The notes below the pieces were generated by a model. That model had not been told where the DNA came from. It did no database searches and saw nothing but the letters and a program-made list of their open reading frames with translations. From JAVEDQ01 sp035468175 (GTDB taxonomy: Bacteria; Actinomycetota; Actinomycetes; Frankiales; Frankiaceae): DNA of 38,026 nt. Location of the stretch: assembly GCA_035468175.1 (NCBI GenBank), contig DATITC010000203.1, forward strand, positions 1 to 38,026. Reading direction: 5' to 3'. Position numbers and translations under genes: made by a program. Shown in pieces: positions 15,438 to 23,945 of this stretch (its first letter is position 1; every line of letters starts with the position of its first letter).

Positions 15438-15487
15438 CTGTTCCGGCTGCACTGACTCTTCCGGCTCCACTGACTCTTCCGGCTCCC
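15424..15487. repeat. 18-bp tandem repeat, 3.5 copies
   Basis: The unit TCCGGCTGCACTGACTCT is repeated at 15424-15441, 15442-15459 and 15460-15477, with a partial copy to 15487. Copies differ at one or two positions. The first copy contains the TGA stop of the membrane-protein gene, so slippage here would not alter the protein unless within the first unit. Confidence 0.85.
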
Positions 15488-15542
15488 TGTGACGGCGAGC
15501 CGACGACCGCTTCGACTGCCGGGGCTCGGGCAGGACCGCGAC

Positions 15543-16046
15543 ATGAGTGATCTCGACATCGTGGCCCTGGTAATCGCCGAGCATCAGGTCATCCGCCGCA
15601 GCTTCGCCTCGCTCCAGTCGCTGGAGGAACGAGCGGAGCTCGAATCGACCTGGCAGGAGCTCGCTGACCGGCTCGAGGTGCACGCCAGCGCGGAGGAGGA
15701 GATGCTTTACCCGAAGCTGCTCCGCGTCGCAGACGACGACCACGAGGAGACCGACGACGCCATTCGCGACCACAACGAGATCCGCGACACCGCCCGTGCC
15801 GTCGGGGAGCACGAGGCCGGCTCGGACTCGTGGTGGGACGCCGTCCGGAGCTGTCAGGAGGCCAACGAGCACCACCTCGACGAAGAGGAGCGGGACGTTC
15901 TCCCCGACCTCAAGGAGCACGCCGACCAGGACGCGCTGGAGTCACTCGGGGAGCAGTGGCTCGCCTTCCACGACGAGCACGATCGGGCTCGTGGCCTGTC
16001 CGGGAAGGACAAGGACCCGGAGCAGTACATCGAGGACAACGCGTAG
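15543..16046 (+). CDS. hemerythrin HHE-domain protein
   Basis: A 167-residue four-helix protein with the di-iron ligand pattern of bacterial hemerythrin-like proteins: EHQVIRRSF, HASAEEEMLYP, DHNEIRD, NEHHLDEEERDVLP and FHDEHDRA. Such proteins bind O2, NO or peroxide at a diiron centre and are used for sensing or storage. The ATG at 15543 begins MSDLDIVALVIAEH, the family N-terminus; the in-frame GTG at 15489 would add 18 unrelated residues. It is strongly acidic and cytoplasmic. A very strong terminator begins in its last codons. It is the first of two hemerythrin-type proteins in the window. Confidence 0.9.
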   Translation: MSDLDIVALVIAEHQVIRRSFASLQSLEERAELESTWQELADRLEVHASAEEEMLYPKLLRVADDDHEETDDAIRDHNEIRDTARAVGEHEAGSDSWWDAVRSCQEANEHHLDEEERDVLPDLKEHADQDALESLGEQWLAFHDEHDRARGLSGKDKDPEQYIEDNA

Positions 16047-16079
16047 CCGGCGCCCCCGCCGCGAACGGGGGCGCCGGCT
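16045..16079. terminator. strong terminator hairpin
   Basis: AGCCGGCGCCCCC (16045-16057) pairs perfectly with GGGGGCGCCGGCT (16067-16079) over a 9-nt loop, a 13-bp GC stem. It overlaps the stop of the hemerythrin gene and lies 24 bp from the end of the convergent gene at 16104, so it can end both transcripts. Confidence 0.8.
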
Positions 16080-16103
16080 GACGTGCTGTTCGTCGGGCAG
16101 CCG

Positions 16104-16802
16104 CTACCTGATGGTGATGACCTTGTGCATCCCCATGAAGAAGTGCGGCATACCGGTGGAATCACTCGCGATGTAGCACTCGAGGTCGTACTTCCCGGGG
16201 ACGAGCTTCGGTGATGAGAACACCTGCTGCTGGAACGGCGTCGGGTGATCGTCGCGTCGGTCGTGCTGTTCTTGACCGGCGCGAAGTCCACGAAGTGGAT
16301 CGTGTCGGAGGTGTTCCGGATCAGGTAATTGCCCTTCAGCAGGGTGGTCGACGTGACCTTGAACCGATCCTGGGAGGTCACGTCGATAGTGCCCGCGATG
16401 GGAGGCAGGATCCGCTTCGCCGGGGTGCCGCTGGTGTGGAATGCCCGGGCGAACGGGTGGCCGGCGAAGACCGCGTTGACGTCGATGAAGTACAGGGTTG
16501 CCGGCGGCACGAACTGCGTGGTGTCCGCAGTGCCCCACGCCCTGAATCGCGGCCCCACCGAAGAACCGGGTGTTGGCGGCGAGCCACCGCGTGCTCGCCG
16601 CGCCGTTCGGTCCCTGCTGAGCGGCGATGTTCTCTTCGATCTGCTGCAGCGTGACGCCGTGCAGTGGCTGTGCCAGCTCGATGTCGGCACCTCCGTTGCC
16701 CTTCGAATCGAGTCCCCGCCGGCTGACGAACTGGAAGCGCACCGGACCGGACCGGTGCGCGTCGCTGCTCAGGGTGAAGTTGCCCGAACTCGGCTGAGTC
16801 AC
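16104..16802 (-). pseudogene. cupredoxin-like secreted protein gene with two compensating frameshifts
   Basis: The first segment (through TRFFGGAAIQ, near 16540) and the last (from TPFQQQVFSS, near 16242, to MHKVITIR) share one frame, but the middle is protein-like only in another frame (TLYFIDVNAVFAGHPFAR, SDTIHFVDFAPVKN). One extra base in the G-rich run at about 16536-16541 and one missing C at about 16242-16246 would explain this. C-terminal GKYDLECYIASDSTGMPHFF and MGMHKV resemble the last strands of cupredoxin-like proteins. No good start exists: the only candidate is a GTG at 16802, upstream residues are Ala/Pro-rich like the end of a signal peptide, and the frame is closed by TGA near 16865. 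The 5' end therefore also looks lost, next to the kinase. Confidence 0.65.
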
Positions 16803-19800
16803 CGTGACGACGTCGGGCCCCGCGACCGCTGGGATGGCCGACGGCGCTGCGCTGGCCGCGGTTCAGCGCCGGTTGGCCATCCGCTTGGTGTCGCCATGCA
16901 GAAGTTGTGACAACGCGCGGCAAGCGTCTCGATGTGAACGGGTTTAGTGAGGTAGCTGTCCATACCGGCTTGCAGGCATTTGTCCCGGTCGGCGGGCATG
17001 GCCGAAGCGGTGAGGGCGATAACGGGGGTGTGCCGGCCTGTCCCTTCACGCCGGCGTAGTTCTTGGGTTGCCCGGTAGCCGTCCATGACGGGCATTTGAC
17101 AGTCCATCAGGACGGCTGCGTAGCGGCTGTGTTCGAGGTATTGGAGGGCCTCGACCCCGTTGGATGCGACCTGGTGCGGGTAGCCGAGCTGGGCGAGCAT
17201 GGCGGCGACGACCATCTGGTTGACCGCGTTGTCCTCCACCACCAGCACTGTTGTGGACGCCGCGGGTGATTCGAGGTGGTCCTCGTCGGGTGTCGGCTGA
17301 CGAGGGATCGGGCTGACATGAGTGCTGCGATGGTCGTCGCCGGTGGTACGACGCGCTGGGTCGAGTACGGCGTGCAATGCCCTGTTGAGTTTGTCCGCGC
17401 GGACCGGTTTGGTCAGGTAGGCGGCGATGCCGCTCTGGCGGGCGTTACTTGCCTCGCCACGCTGGGCTGAACTCGTGAGCATGATCAGTACGGTCTGGGC
17501 GACGAGTGGGTCGGCGCGGATCAGGCGGGCGAGGTCGTAACCGTCGATGTCGGGCATGTTCAGGTCCAGCAGCACCACATCGAATGGTGCGCCAGCTGTC
17601 GCGGCTGCCCGGAGCGCGACGATGGCTTGTTGGGCTCCCCCGACGTCGGCCAGGGTGCATCCCCAACCGGTCACCAGCTGCGCCAGCACCCTGCGGTTGG
17701 TGGCGTTGTCGTCGGCGATCAGCGCGTGAACGCCGGCGAGGGTTGCGACGCGCTCTGTTGATGCTGAATGGGGCGGAACGCCGAACGAAATGAGCGCTGT
17801 GAACGTGCTGCCCATGCCGAGCTCGCTGGTTGCCCGCAAGGTGCCGCCCATCAGCTCGACCAACTGACGGGAGATCGCCAATCCGAGCCCCGTGCCGCCG
17901 TAGCGGCGGGTGGTGGAGCTGTCAGCTTGGGCGAACGCGTCGAACAGGTGCTCCACGCTCGCCTTGGTCATCCCGATCCCGGAGTCTCGTACTACCAGCT
18001 CGATCAGGGCCGGCCGGCCCTGGGCCGGATCGCCGTTCGCCCTGGCGTCGGTCTTATTCGTGTCGGGTGCGCTACCGACGAGCCGGGCGGTCACGTTGAT
18101 CTCTCCGTGGTGCGTGAACTTGACTGCGTTGCCGAGCAGGTTCAGCAGAATTTGCCGTAGCCGTCCGGGGTCGCCGAGCACCGCCGGTGGCAGCATCGGG
18201 TCGAGTTGGCAGGTCAGTTCCAGGCCTTGTTGTTGGGCGCGTGCGGCGAGCAGCGCGACTGATTCGTCGACCACTGTCCGCAGGTCGAATGGCACCTCCT
18301 CGATGTCGAGCTTGCCAGCTTCGATCTTGGAGAAGTCCAGGATGTCGTCGATGACGGTCAGCAGAGCGTCGGCGGAAGAGCGGATCGTTTCGGTGTAGTC
18401 CCGCTGATCGGGGTTGAGCTCGGTGCTCAGCAGGAGATCGCCCATCCCTACGACGCCGTTCATCGGGGTACGTATTTCGTGGCTCATGTTCGCCAGGAAT
18501 TCACTCTTCAGCTTGGACGCCTGCAGTGCCTGATCCCGGGCAGCCTGCAGCTCTGCCGCAACCGCGACCCGGCCGGCGATGTCGTGCACAAACGCGCTGA
18601 AGCCCGCCCCGTCCTCATGTGCCCACACCGCCAGTTCGACCGGGACCTCCCGGCCGTCCCGACAGAGCGCCGACAGCTCCACCCGTCGCCCCACCACGGC
18701 CGACTCGTCGCCGGCGGTGTAGCGCGTGACGCCCTCGCCATGCGCCTGACGCTGCGCCGCCGGCACCAACGTCTCGGCCAGAGAGCGCCCGATCACCTCG
18801 CTCGCGGTCCAGCCGAACAGAGCCTCGGCTCGACCGTTCCACACCGTGATGGCCCCGTCTGCGTTCATCGACACGTACGCCTGATCAGAGGATTCCAACA
18901 CCTGGGAGAGCTCCTTGTCGCGGCGACGGGTCTCCTGCTCGGACTCGCGGCGCCGGCGCTGGGCCGATGCGACAACCCCGACGCCGGCCAACAGGATGAG
19001 CGCCAGCACGGCGGCAATGCTCAACACCGTGAGCCGAAGACGAGCCAAGCCCGCGAACGCGACCCGATCCGGCACCGCCGCGGTCACCGTCCACCCGTTG
19101 CCAACCACCGGGGCGTAAGCGGACAGCTCCGTACTGCTCCGCCCGTCACCGGCGCTGCGCGGGGTGTAGTTCAGCAGTCCGCTCCGACCGGCTTGAGCGG
19201 CCCGCACCGCCGGATCTGCCTCAAGGGAGACCAGGCCGCGGTGTTCGCCGTCGCTGAGTAGCGTGCCGGCCTGGTCGGTCACGGTCAGATTGATCTGCTG
19301 AGCGCGAGCGATCTTGGCGCTGAAGGCCTGGATCTCGTTCAAGCTGATCAGAGCAACCACGATCGCAAGCGGCCGACCGCTCGGTCCCCGGACGTAGTCG
19401 GCGACCGCCACCACCAGCGGCTTACCCGGTAGCGCGGTCTGAAAAGCCGTCGACACGTAGGGCCCACCGCTCGCGGCAAGCCCCCGATACCAGTCCCGAA
19501 ACGCACCGTTGCGGCCCACAAGACTCGGGGACGGCGGCTGCGCCCCGGTGAGTGTGCCAGCGGGGTCTGTGACGAACGCATTGGTCACGCCCAGTCCTGC
19601 CTGCGCCAGGCTGCGAAGCTGGGCGTCGACGAGCGCGCCGCCGCCCGACCCAGCTGTCACCCCGTCTGCGAGCGCCGGCCGAGTGGCATAGCTATGTACC
19701 AGCGCCGCCGCACCACTCGTCTGCTGAGCGACAAAGACCGAGCTTGCCGCCGCGGTCGCCTGCACCCGCCGGTTCACCTCGATCGAGACCTGGCGGGTAG

Positions 19801-19951
19801 CCAACACGATGCTGCTGACGACCAACAGGACCAGGGGCAACAAGACCGCCGCCGCTAGCAGCGCCAGCCGGCGCAGCCAAAACCAGTCGAGGCGACCCGC
19901 AGGCGAGCGAAACATCACCTTTGCCACATCGGCAGCGGTCTTCTCCAACAC
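16799..19951 (-). CDS. hybrid sensor histidine kinase with two receiver domains
   Basis: A 1050-residue membrane kinase. Order: TM helix (28-51), outer dCache-like sensor (about 55-300), TM helix (306-328), PAS (about 348-460), HisKA with phospho-acceptor His491 in NMSHEIRTPMNG, HATPase (ILLNLLGNAVKF, DSGIGM, YGGTGLGLAI), receiver 1 with Asp796 in VVLLDLNMPDIDGYD, and receiver 2 with Asp950 in AVLMDCQMPVMDGYR. Kinases of this layout often end in an HPt domain; here none is visible. The last 35 or so residues after LAARCHNFC are Pro/Arg-rich and lie over the broken neighbouring gene, so the C-terminus may be a read-through tail after a rearrangement. An internal ATG (residue 13) could be the start. 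No response regulator gene is adjacent. Confidence 0.9.
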   Translation of the reverse strand: MLEKTAADVAKVMFRSPAGRLDWFWLRRLALLAAAVLLPLVLLVVSSIVLATRQVSIEVNRRVQATAAASSVFVAQQTSGAAALVHSYATRPALADGVTAGSGGGALVDAQLRSLAQAGLGVTNAFVTDPAGTLTGAQPPSPSLVGRNGAFRDWYRGLAASGGPYVSTAFQTALPGKPLVVAVADYVRGPSGRPLAIVVALISLNEIQAFSAKIARAQQINLTVTDQAGTLLSDGEHRGLVSLEADPAVRAAQAGRSGLLNYTPRSAGDGRSSTELSAYAPVVGNGWTVTAAVPDRVAFAGLARLRLTVLSIAAVLALILLAGVGVVASAQRRRRESEQETRRRDKELSQVLESSDQAYVSMNADGAITVWNGRAEALFGWTASEVIGRSLAETLVPAAQRQAHGEGVTRYTAGDESAVVGRRVELSALCRDGREVPVELAVWAHEDGAGFSAFVHDIAGRVAVAAELQAARDQALQASKLKSEFLANMSHEIRTPMNGVVGMGDLLLSTELNPDQRDYTETIRSSADALLTVIDDILDFSKIEAGKLDIEEVPFDLRTVVDESVALLAARAQQQGLELTCQLDPMLPPAVLGDPGRLRQILLNLLGNAVKFTHHGEINVTARLVGSAPDTNKTDARANGDPAQGRPALIELVVRDSGIGMTKASVEHLFDAFAQADSSTTRRYGGTGLGLAISRQLVELMGGTLRATSELGMGSTFTALISFGVPPHSASTERVATLAGVHALIADDNATNRRVLAQLVTGWGCTLADVGGAQQAIVALRAAATAGAPFDVVLLDLNMPDIDGYDLARLIRADPLVAQTVLIMLTSSAQRGEASNARQSGIAAYLTKPVRADKLNRALHAVLDPARRTTGDDHRSTHVSPIPRQPTPDEDHLESPAASTTVLVVEDNAVNQMVVAAMLAQLGYPHQVASNGVEALQYLEHSRYAAVLMDCQMPVMDGYRATQELRRREGTGRHTPVIALTASAMPADRDKCLQAGMDSYLTKPVHIETLAARCHNFCMATPSGWPTGAEPRPAQRRRPSQRSRGPTSSR

Positions 19952-20166
19952 GAGCGTGAAGTGCGCGATAGAGGGGTCCGCCTGCGAGGTTCACTCAGGC
20001 GCCGCCACGGTCGACCCACGGCTGGATGTCGAGGCGGTGCTGCCGACTGGCCTGCTAGAGCTCCTTGACCATCTCCCCGATGGCAAGCTCCAGCGCTCGG
20101 GCGAAGCCGCCGGGTTGGTGAGGCGGCACCGAAGTCACGCGTCGGGCGCGGGCTTCCGTGTCCGGT

Positions 20167-22440
20167 TCAGCCGATCTCTATCTCATGCCGGCCTGCCGGC
20201 ACCGAAACGGATGCGCCGCCAGACGTGACAGTTCCGTCGATTCGGATCGGTGCTTCAGCGGGGAGTCCCTGCAGCGTGATCTGGACGGGGTTGTTGGTCG
20301 CGACGCTGACCCTGCCGGGCTCGTCAGGTTGGAAGCCGGCGCGGGCCAGGTCGACGGTGAGCGACGCGACATCACGAAGGCTGAGCGTCAGGACCGGCAG
20401 CCGTGCAGGCTGGGAGGAGGTGCGCCAATCCTGCTCCAGGTAAGCGCCGGGGGCTGGATCGAACCTGAGGATGGCCCCGCCGTGACGTCGCGTGCTGCGC
20501 GTGAGGTCGGGCCGGGCGTAGGAGCGGGCGTCGACGTGCGCAGTCGCGCCGCGTCGCGCCGTGATCTCGGGGGTCGCCTTCAGCTCGGACAGCCACCAGA
20601 CCCGATGCGGACCGATGCCGAGGTCCTCGCGGACCAGCTGCGGATACCAGCCGAAGGTGATGTGGCCGGGGTCCGAGCTGCGCAGGCCGGTTCCCATCCG
20701 GTGGGCGGCGTCGAACTCGTCCTGCAGGGCGAACACGAGGTGATCCTCGTAGGGGTAGACCGTGAAGCGGTAGCGGTATCCCAACCGGTCCAGTTCGTAG
20801 ACCTGCTGCAGCACCGAATGCAGCGGCACGAACTCGTCGAGACCGCCGTGCTCGATGACGAAGGGCAACCAACGGGCGTTCGGCAGCAGCGGCCAGGTGT
20901 CTCCCTCGTGCCCGCAGGGCGAGTCCGGGTCGAGATCACCCGGGATGGTCATCCCGGGCCACAGCCGGATCCCGCAGGCCGGCGGCCCGGCGATCGCGAC
21001 CGCTTGAGTGAACACCTCCGGATAGGTCAGGCCGACCTTGTAGGCGCCATAGCCGCCCATCGAGTAGCCGGCGATCACCGTGCGGTTCGGGTCGGTGTTG
21101 AGCTGCTCGGCCACCCGGGCCCAGACCTCCCACAGGTCGAGCTCGCCCTCGTCGAAGAACCAGGACCCGGGTCCGCGCGCAGCCGTCGTCACCGCGATCG
21201 AGCCGCGGCTCTCGCTGATCTCGCTGAGCAGGTCCGGGTCGATCGACGCGAACTGGTTCAGACCCATCTGCAACGAATGCAGCAGCAGCGTCAGCGGCAC
21301 CTGCTGCGCCGATGAATAGGTGGCCGGCAGGTAGACCGAGTAGGGCTGCACCCGGCCGAGGAAATGCGGCTTGCTGCTCAGCGGCAGCCGGTCGGCGACT
21401 CCCTGGCCCAGCTCCAGGGACGAGACATACCAGCGGACGGAGGGACCGAGCACAACCGGCTCCGGAGTGGTCTCCGCGGCGGCCAGCCGATCCCAGGTCA
21501 CGGCGAGGGAGAAGGCGGAGACGTTGCCGTCCGACAGCGCCGCCGCCTGGGCCTCGTCCGACCAGAAATTGAGGTGGGTCGGCTCCTGGGTGTGGGTGCG
21601 GAAGGCGAGGTTGTAGACCGGTGGCTGACCCGGCACGGCCCCGTGGGTCAGGTGGACGTCGGAAAAGCCGTCGCCCTTCTCGTTCGCCACGCCGGCAGCC
21701 AGCCGAACCGTCCAGGTGCCGGTCGGCTCCACCAACGCCCGCGGTAGCCGTGCCAGGAAGGACCGCGAGGCGAGGTCCACGAACCGCTCGACCCGATCCC
21801 AGCGGTTTGTCTCGAGGTCGATCAGCCACGCGCCCTGCCCGGAGATCAGCAGGGCCAGGTCGATGCCGGGCGAGCGGACGTCGGCGCCGGCGGGCCAGTC
21901 GGTGACGCCCGGCTGATTCCTGTCGGTGTCCATGGTGAACAGCGCGATTGGGACGTTCGCCTCGACGAGGGTGTTCCAGTCGACCCGCCACCAGCTATCG
22001 GTGTCGGTGAGCCCGATGCCGACCCGGAAGATGTCCGCGCCGTTGTTCGCCGCTGGCCCATCCGGATAGGTATAGGTGCCGCGGGGCGGAGAGAGCCCGA
22101 CGTGGGGCAAGTCCCAGGGGACGCCGGTGGCGCCGTGATCGTCATAGATGAAGTCGGTCCAGAACGCTGCCCCACCCGCCAGTCGGCCGGTGCCGCAGGT
22201 TCGCGGGAAATCCTCCCCGAACGGCCACTGCGGCGGCACGGGCAGTTGCGGCTCCGGCCGGAGCGCCGCCGGCGGAACGCCCTCAGGCATCCGACCTTCG
22301 GTGAAGAGCGGGCCGGGCGGAGCTGGCGTCGGCTCCGGAAACTGCGAGTAACCATCCGGCAGCAAACCGTGCAGCAGGTCGTTCGCCCTCCGGGCAACAG
22401 CCCGAACAGGAGCCAGCCCCAAATTCAGCAGCGGAAACAT
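20167..22440 (-). CDS. large serine esterase/peptidase-like alpha/beta hydrolase
   Basis: A 757-residue protein. The first 330 residues are a beta-rich region (NNGADIFRVGIGLTDTDSWW, then GTWTVRLAAGVAN) like sugar-binding or DOMON-type modules. Residues about 360-610 are an alpha/beta hydrolase: nucleophile Ser460 in AGYSMGGYGAYKVG, candidate His in YEDHLVFALQDEF, oxyanion region LTLLLHSLQMG. A beta-sandwich C-terminus follows (about 630-757). No clear signal peptide is seen, although the N-terminus is moderately hydrophobic. The ATG at 22440 is chosen because TAGTGT lies eight bases upstream and the earlier frame is not protein-like. The substrate is unknown; related enzymes act on esters or acylated sugars. 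It lies downstream of the P450 operon. Confidence 0.8.
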   Translation of the reverse strand: MFPLLNLGLAPVRAVARRANDLLHGLLPDGYSQFPEPTPAPPGPLFTEGRMPEGVPPAALRPEPQLPVPPQWPFGEDFPRTCGTGRLAGGAAFWTDFIYDDHGATGVPWDLPHVGLSPPRGTYTYPDGPAANNGADIFRVGIGLTDTDSWWRVDWNTLVEANVPIALFTMDTDRNQPGVTDWPAGADVRSPGIDLALLISGQGAWLIDLETNRWDRVERFVDLASRSFLARLPRALVEPTGTWTVRLAAGVANEKGDGFSDVHLTHGAVPGQPPVYNLAFRTHTQEPTHLNFWSDEAQAAALSDGNVSAFSLAVTWDRLAAAETTPEPVVLGPSVRWYVSSLELGQGVADRLPLSSKPHFLGRVQPYSVYLPATYSSAQQVPLTLLLHSLQMGLNQFASIDPDLLSEISESRGSIAVTTAARGPGSWFFDEGELDLWEVWARVAEQLNTDPNRTVIAGYSMGGYGAYKVGLTYPEVFTQAVAIAGPPACGIRLWPGMTIPGDLDPDSPCGHEGDTWPLLPNARWLPFVIEHGGLDEFVPLHSVLQQVYELDRLGYRYRFTVYPYEDHLVFALQDEFDAAHRMGTGLRSSDPGHITFGWYPQLVREDLGIGPHRVWWLSELKATPEITARRGATAHVDARSYARPDLTRSTRRHGGAILRFDPAPGAYLEQDWRTSSQPARLPVLTLSLRDVASLTVDLARAGFQPDEPGRVSVATNNPVQITLQGLPAEAPIRIDGTVTSGGASVSVPAGRHEIEIG

Positions 22441-22448
22441 GCCTGCGG

Positions 22449-22454
22449 ACACTA
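22449..22454 (-). promoter_or_regulatory. -10 element of the esterase gene (leaderless type)
   Basis: TAGTGT on the minus strand, eight bases before the ATG at 22440, without a Shine-Dalgarno sequence between. It suggests the esterase is transcribed separately from the ferredoxin reductase gene 95 bp upstream. Confidence 0.5.
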
Positions 22455-22535
22455 AGCGAGTCGCCGGCCGAGCGGCATACCTTCGCCACAAGGTTCGCGA
22501 TCTCGAGTTGGCCGCGGGTCTCGAGGCCCGTCGCT

Positions 22536-23732
22536 CTATTGGACGCCCGCGAACGAGAGCGCCTCGTCCCAGGTGCTCTGCCGTTTGATCAACGCCCGGT
22601 ACTTCATGATCTTGCCCTGCATGTTGAGCCCAAGGGTGCCGGTCAGCAGGTTGCCCCGGCGGTACAACGCAAGCCACTTGTCATCCTCGACATCGCCCAG
22701 GACGCGAACCTCGTCGGCGTCGGCAAGGCCGACCATCTGGAGTCGATCTTGGCACCAGTCGGACCAGAAGTACGGCACGGTCGAGTATGCAGAAGCGGCG
22801 TCGGGATCGAGCGCGTTTCGCGCGGCTCGTCCGCCTTGCTCGGCGGCGGAGGTCCAATGCTCGAGTCGCATCTGCTCGCCGAACAGCGGGTTGGTCCACC
22901 GAGCGACATCCCCGGCTGCGTACACCCCGGGAGCACCCGTCGCGAGCGTCTCGTCGCAAACGATTCCGTCGTCGAGGGTCAGGCCCGACTCTCCCAGCCA
23001 CTCCGTCGCCGGAACAGCCCCGGTTCCCACGACGACCAGGTCGGCCGCCAGGGCGGTGCCGTCGGACAGCACAACCCGTTCCACCTGACCGTCACCCTCG
23101 ATTCGGTCTACGGCGATCCCGCAGCGCAGCTCGGTACCGTTTCGAGCGTGCAGCCCAGCGCACGCTGCGGCCATCTGCTTGCCAACGGCCCTGGTCAGCG
23201 GCATCGGCGCCATCTCGACGATGGTGACCTGTCGGCCCCGCTTTCGGGCCGCAGACGCGACCTCCGACCCGATGAAACCGCCCCCCACCACAACCGTTCG
23301 GGCGCCGGCCTCGAGAGCACACCGGATCTTTCGAGCATCGTCGATGGTCCGCAGGAGGTGCACGCCAGCGAGCTTTTCCCCGGGCAACGGCCGGGCATGA
23401 GCACCAGTGGCGATGACGAGCCCTCTGTACGGCAATCGCTCTGAGCCGAGCAGGACCTCACGCGCCTCGGTGTCCAGACCGGTGGCTGGAGCGCCGAGAC
23501 GAAGCTCGACGTCGAGTTCGGCGAGTTCCTCTTCGGTCTTGAACGTGGTCTGCTCCGGTGCCGCGTTCCCCTCGTCGAGGAACGCCTTCGACAGGGGCGG
23601 GCGGTCATAGGGCAGGTGTTCCTCGGCGCCCACGAGCACGAGCGGACCGTCATACCCGGCCTTGCGTGCTGCCTCCACTGCCCGGAGACCGGCAAGGGAT
23701 GCGCCGACGACAACCATCGGCAGACTCGTCAT
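22536..23732 (-). CDS. FAD-dependent ferredoxin reductase
   Basis: A 398-residue NAD(P)H:ferredoxin reductase of the rubredoxin/putidaredoxin-reductase type. FAD site: VVVGASLAGLRAVEAARKAG; pyridine nucleotide site: TVVVGGGFIGSEVASAARKRG; second FAD motif: GVYAAGDVARW. HLPYDRPPLSKAFL is also typical. It feeds electrons from NAD(P)H to the small ferredoxin encoded just upstream, which in turn serves the P450. The ATG at 23732, four bases after the ferredoxin stop and preceded by GAGGACT, is preferred over the upstream in-frame codon inside the ferredoxin gene. Last gene of the P450 operon. Confidence 0.92.
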   Translation of the reverse strand: MTSLPMVVVGASLAGLRAVEAARKAGYDGPLVLVGAEEHLPYDRPPLSKAFLDEGNAAPEQTTFKTEEELAELDVELRLGAPATGLDTEAREVLLGSERLPYRGLVIATGAHARPLPGEKLAGVHLLRTIDDARKIRCALEAGARTVVVGGGFIGSEVASAARKRGRQVTIVEMAPMPLTRAVGKQMAAACAGLHARNGTELRCGIAVDRIEGDGQVERVVLSDGTALAADLVVVGTGAVPATEWLGESGLTLDDGIVCDETLATGAPGVYAAGDVARWTNPLFGEQMRLEHWTSAAEQGGRAARNALDPDAASAYSTVPYFWSDWCQDRLQMVGLADADEVRVLGDVEDDKWLALYRRGNLLTGTLGLNMQGKIMKYRALIKRQSTWDEALSFAGVQ

Positions 23733-23736
23733 ATCG

Positions 23737-23928
23737 CTAGTCCTCAATGCTCAGCGCGCCCGTCGGGCAGGCCTCGACGGCTTCCTCCATCAACTCCCGC
23801 TGAGCTTCCGGTGGATGTGAATTCACAATAGTGAGAGCGCCCTCCTCACCGACTTCGAACACGTCGGGCGCGACGGATTCGCACATGCCCAACGAGGAAC
23901 ACTTGTTCTCATCAAGGACGAGTTTCAT
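23737..23928 (-). CDS. 3Fe-4S ferredoxin
   Basis: A 63-residue ferredoxin with three cluster cysteines, Cys10 and Cys16 in CSSLGMC and Cys54 in EACPTGAL, the pattern of single 3Fe-4S actinobacterial ferredoxins that partner P450s. The acidic helix PDVFEVGEEGAL is usual. It carries electrons one at a time from the reductase to the P450. The gene sits between the P450 (17-bp gap) and reductase (4-bp gap) genes in the same operon. Confidence 0.94.
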   Translation of the reverse strand: MKLVLDENKCSSLGMCESVAPDVFEVGEEGALTIVNSHPPEAQRELMEEAVEACPTGALSIED

Positions 23929-23945
23929 TGATATACCTCTGCTTC

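Noticed and set aside
20055..20138. 27-codon minus-strand frame starting VTSVPPHQPGGFARALE after the esterase
   Set aside because: It looks like a plausible protein end (LAIGEMVKEL) but has no Shine-Dalgarno sequence and no family I recognise; could be a remnant.
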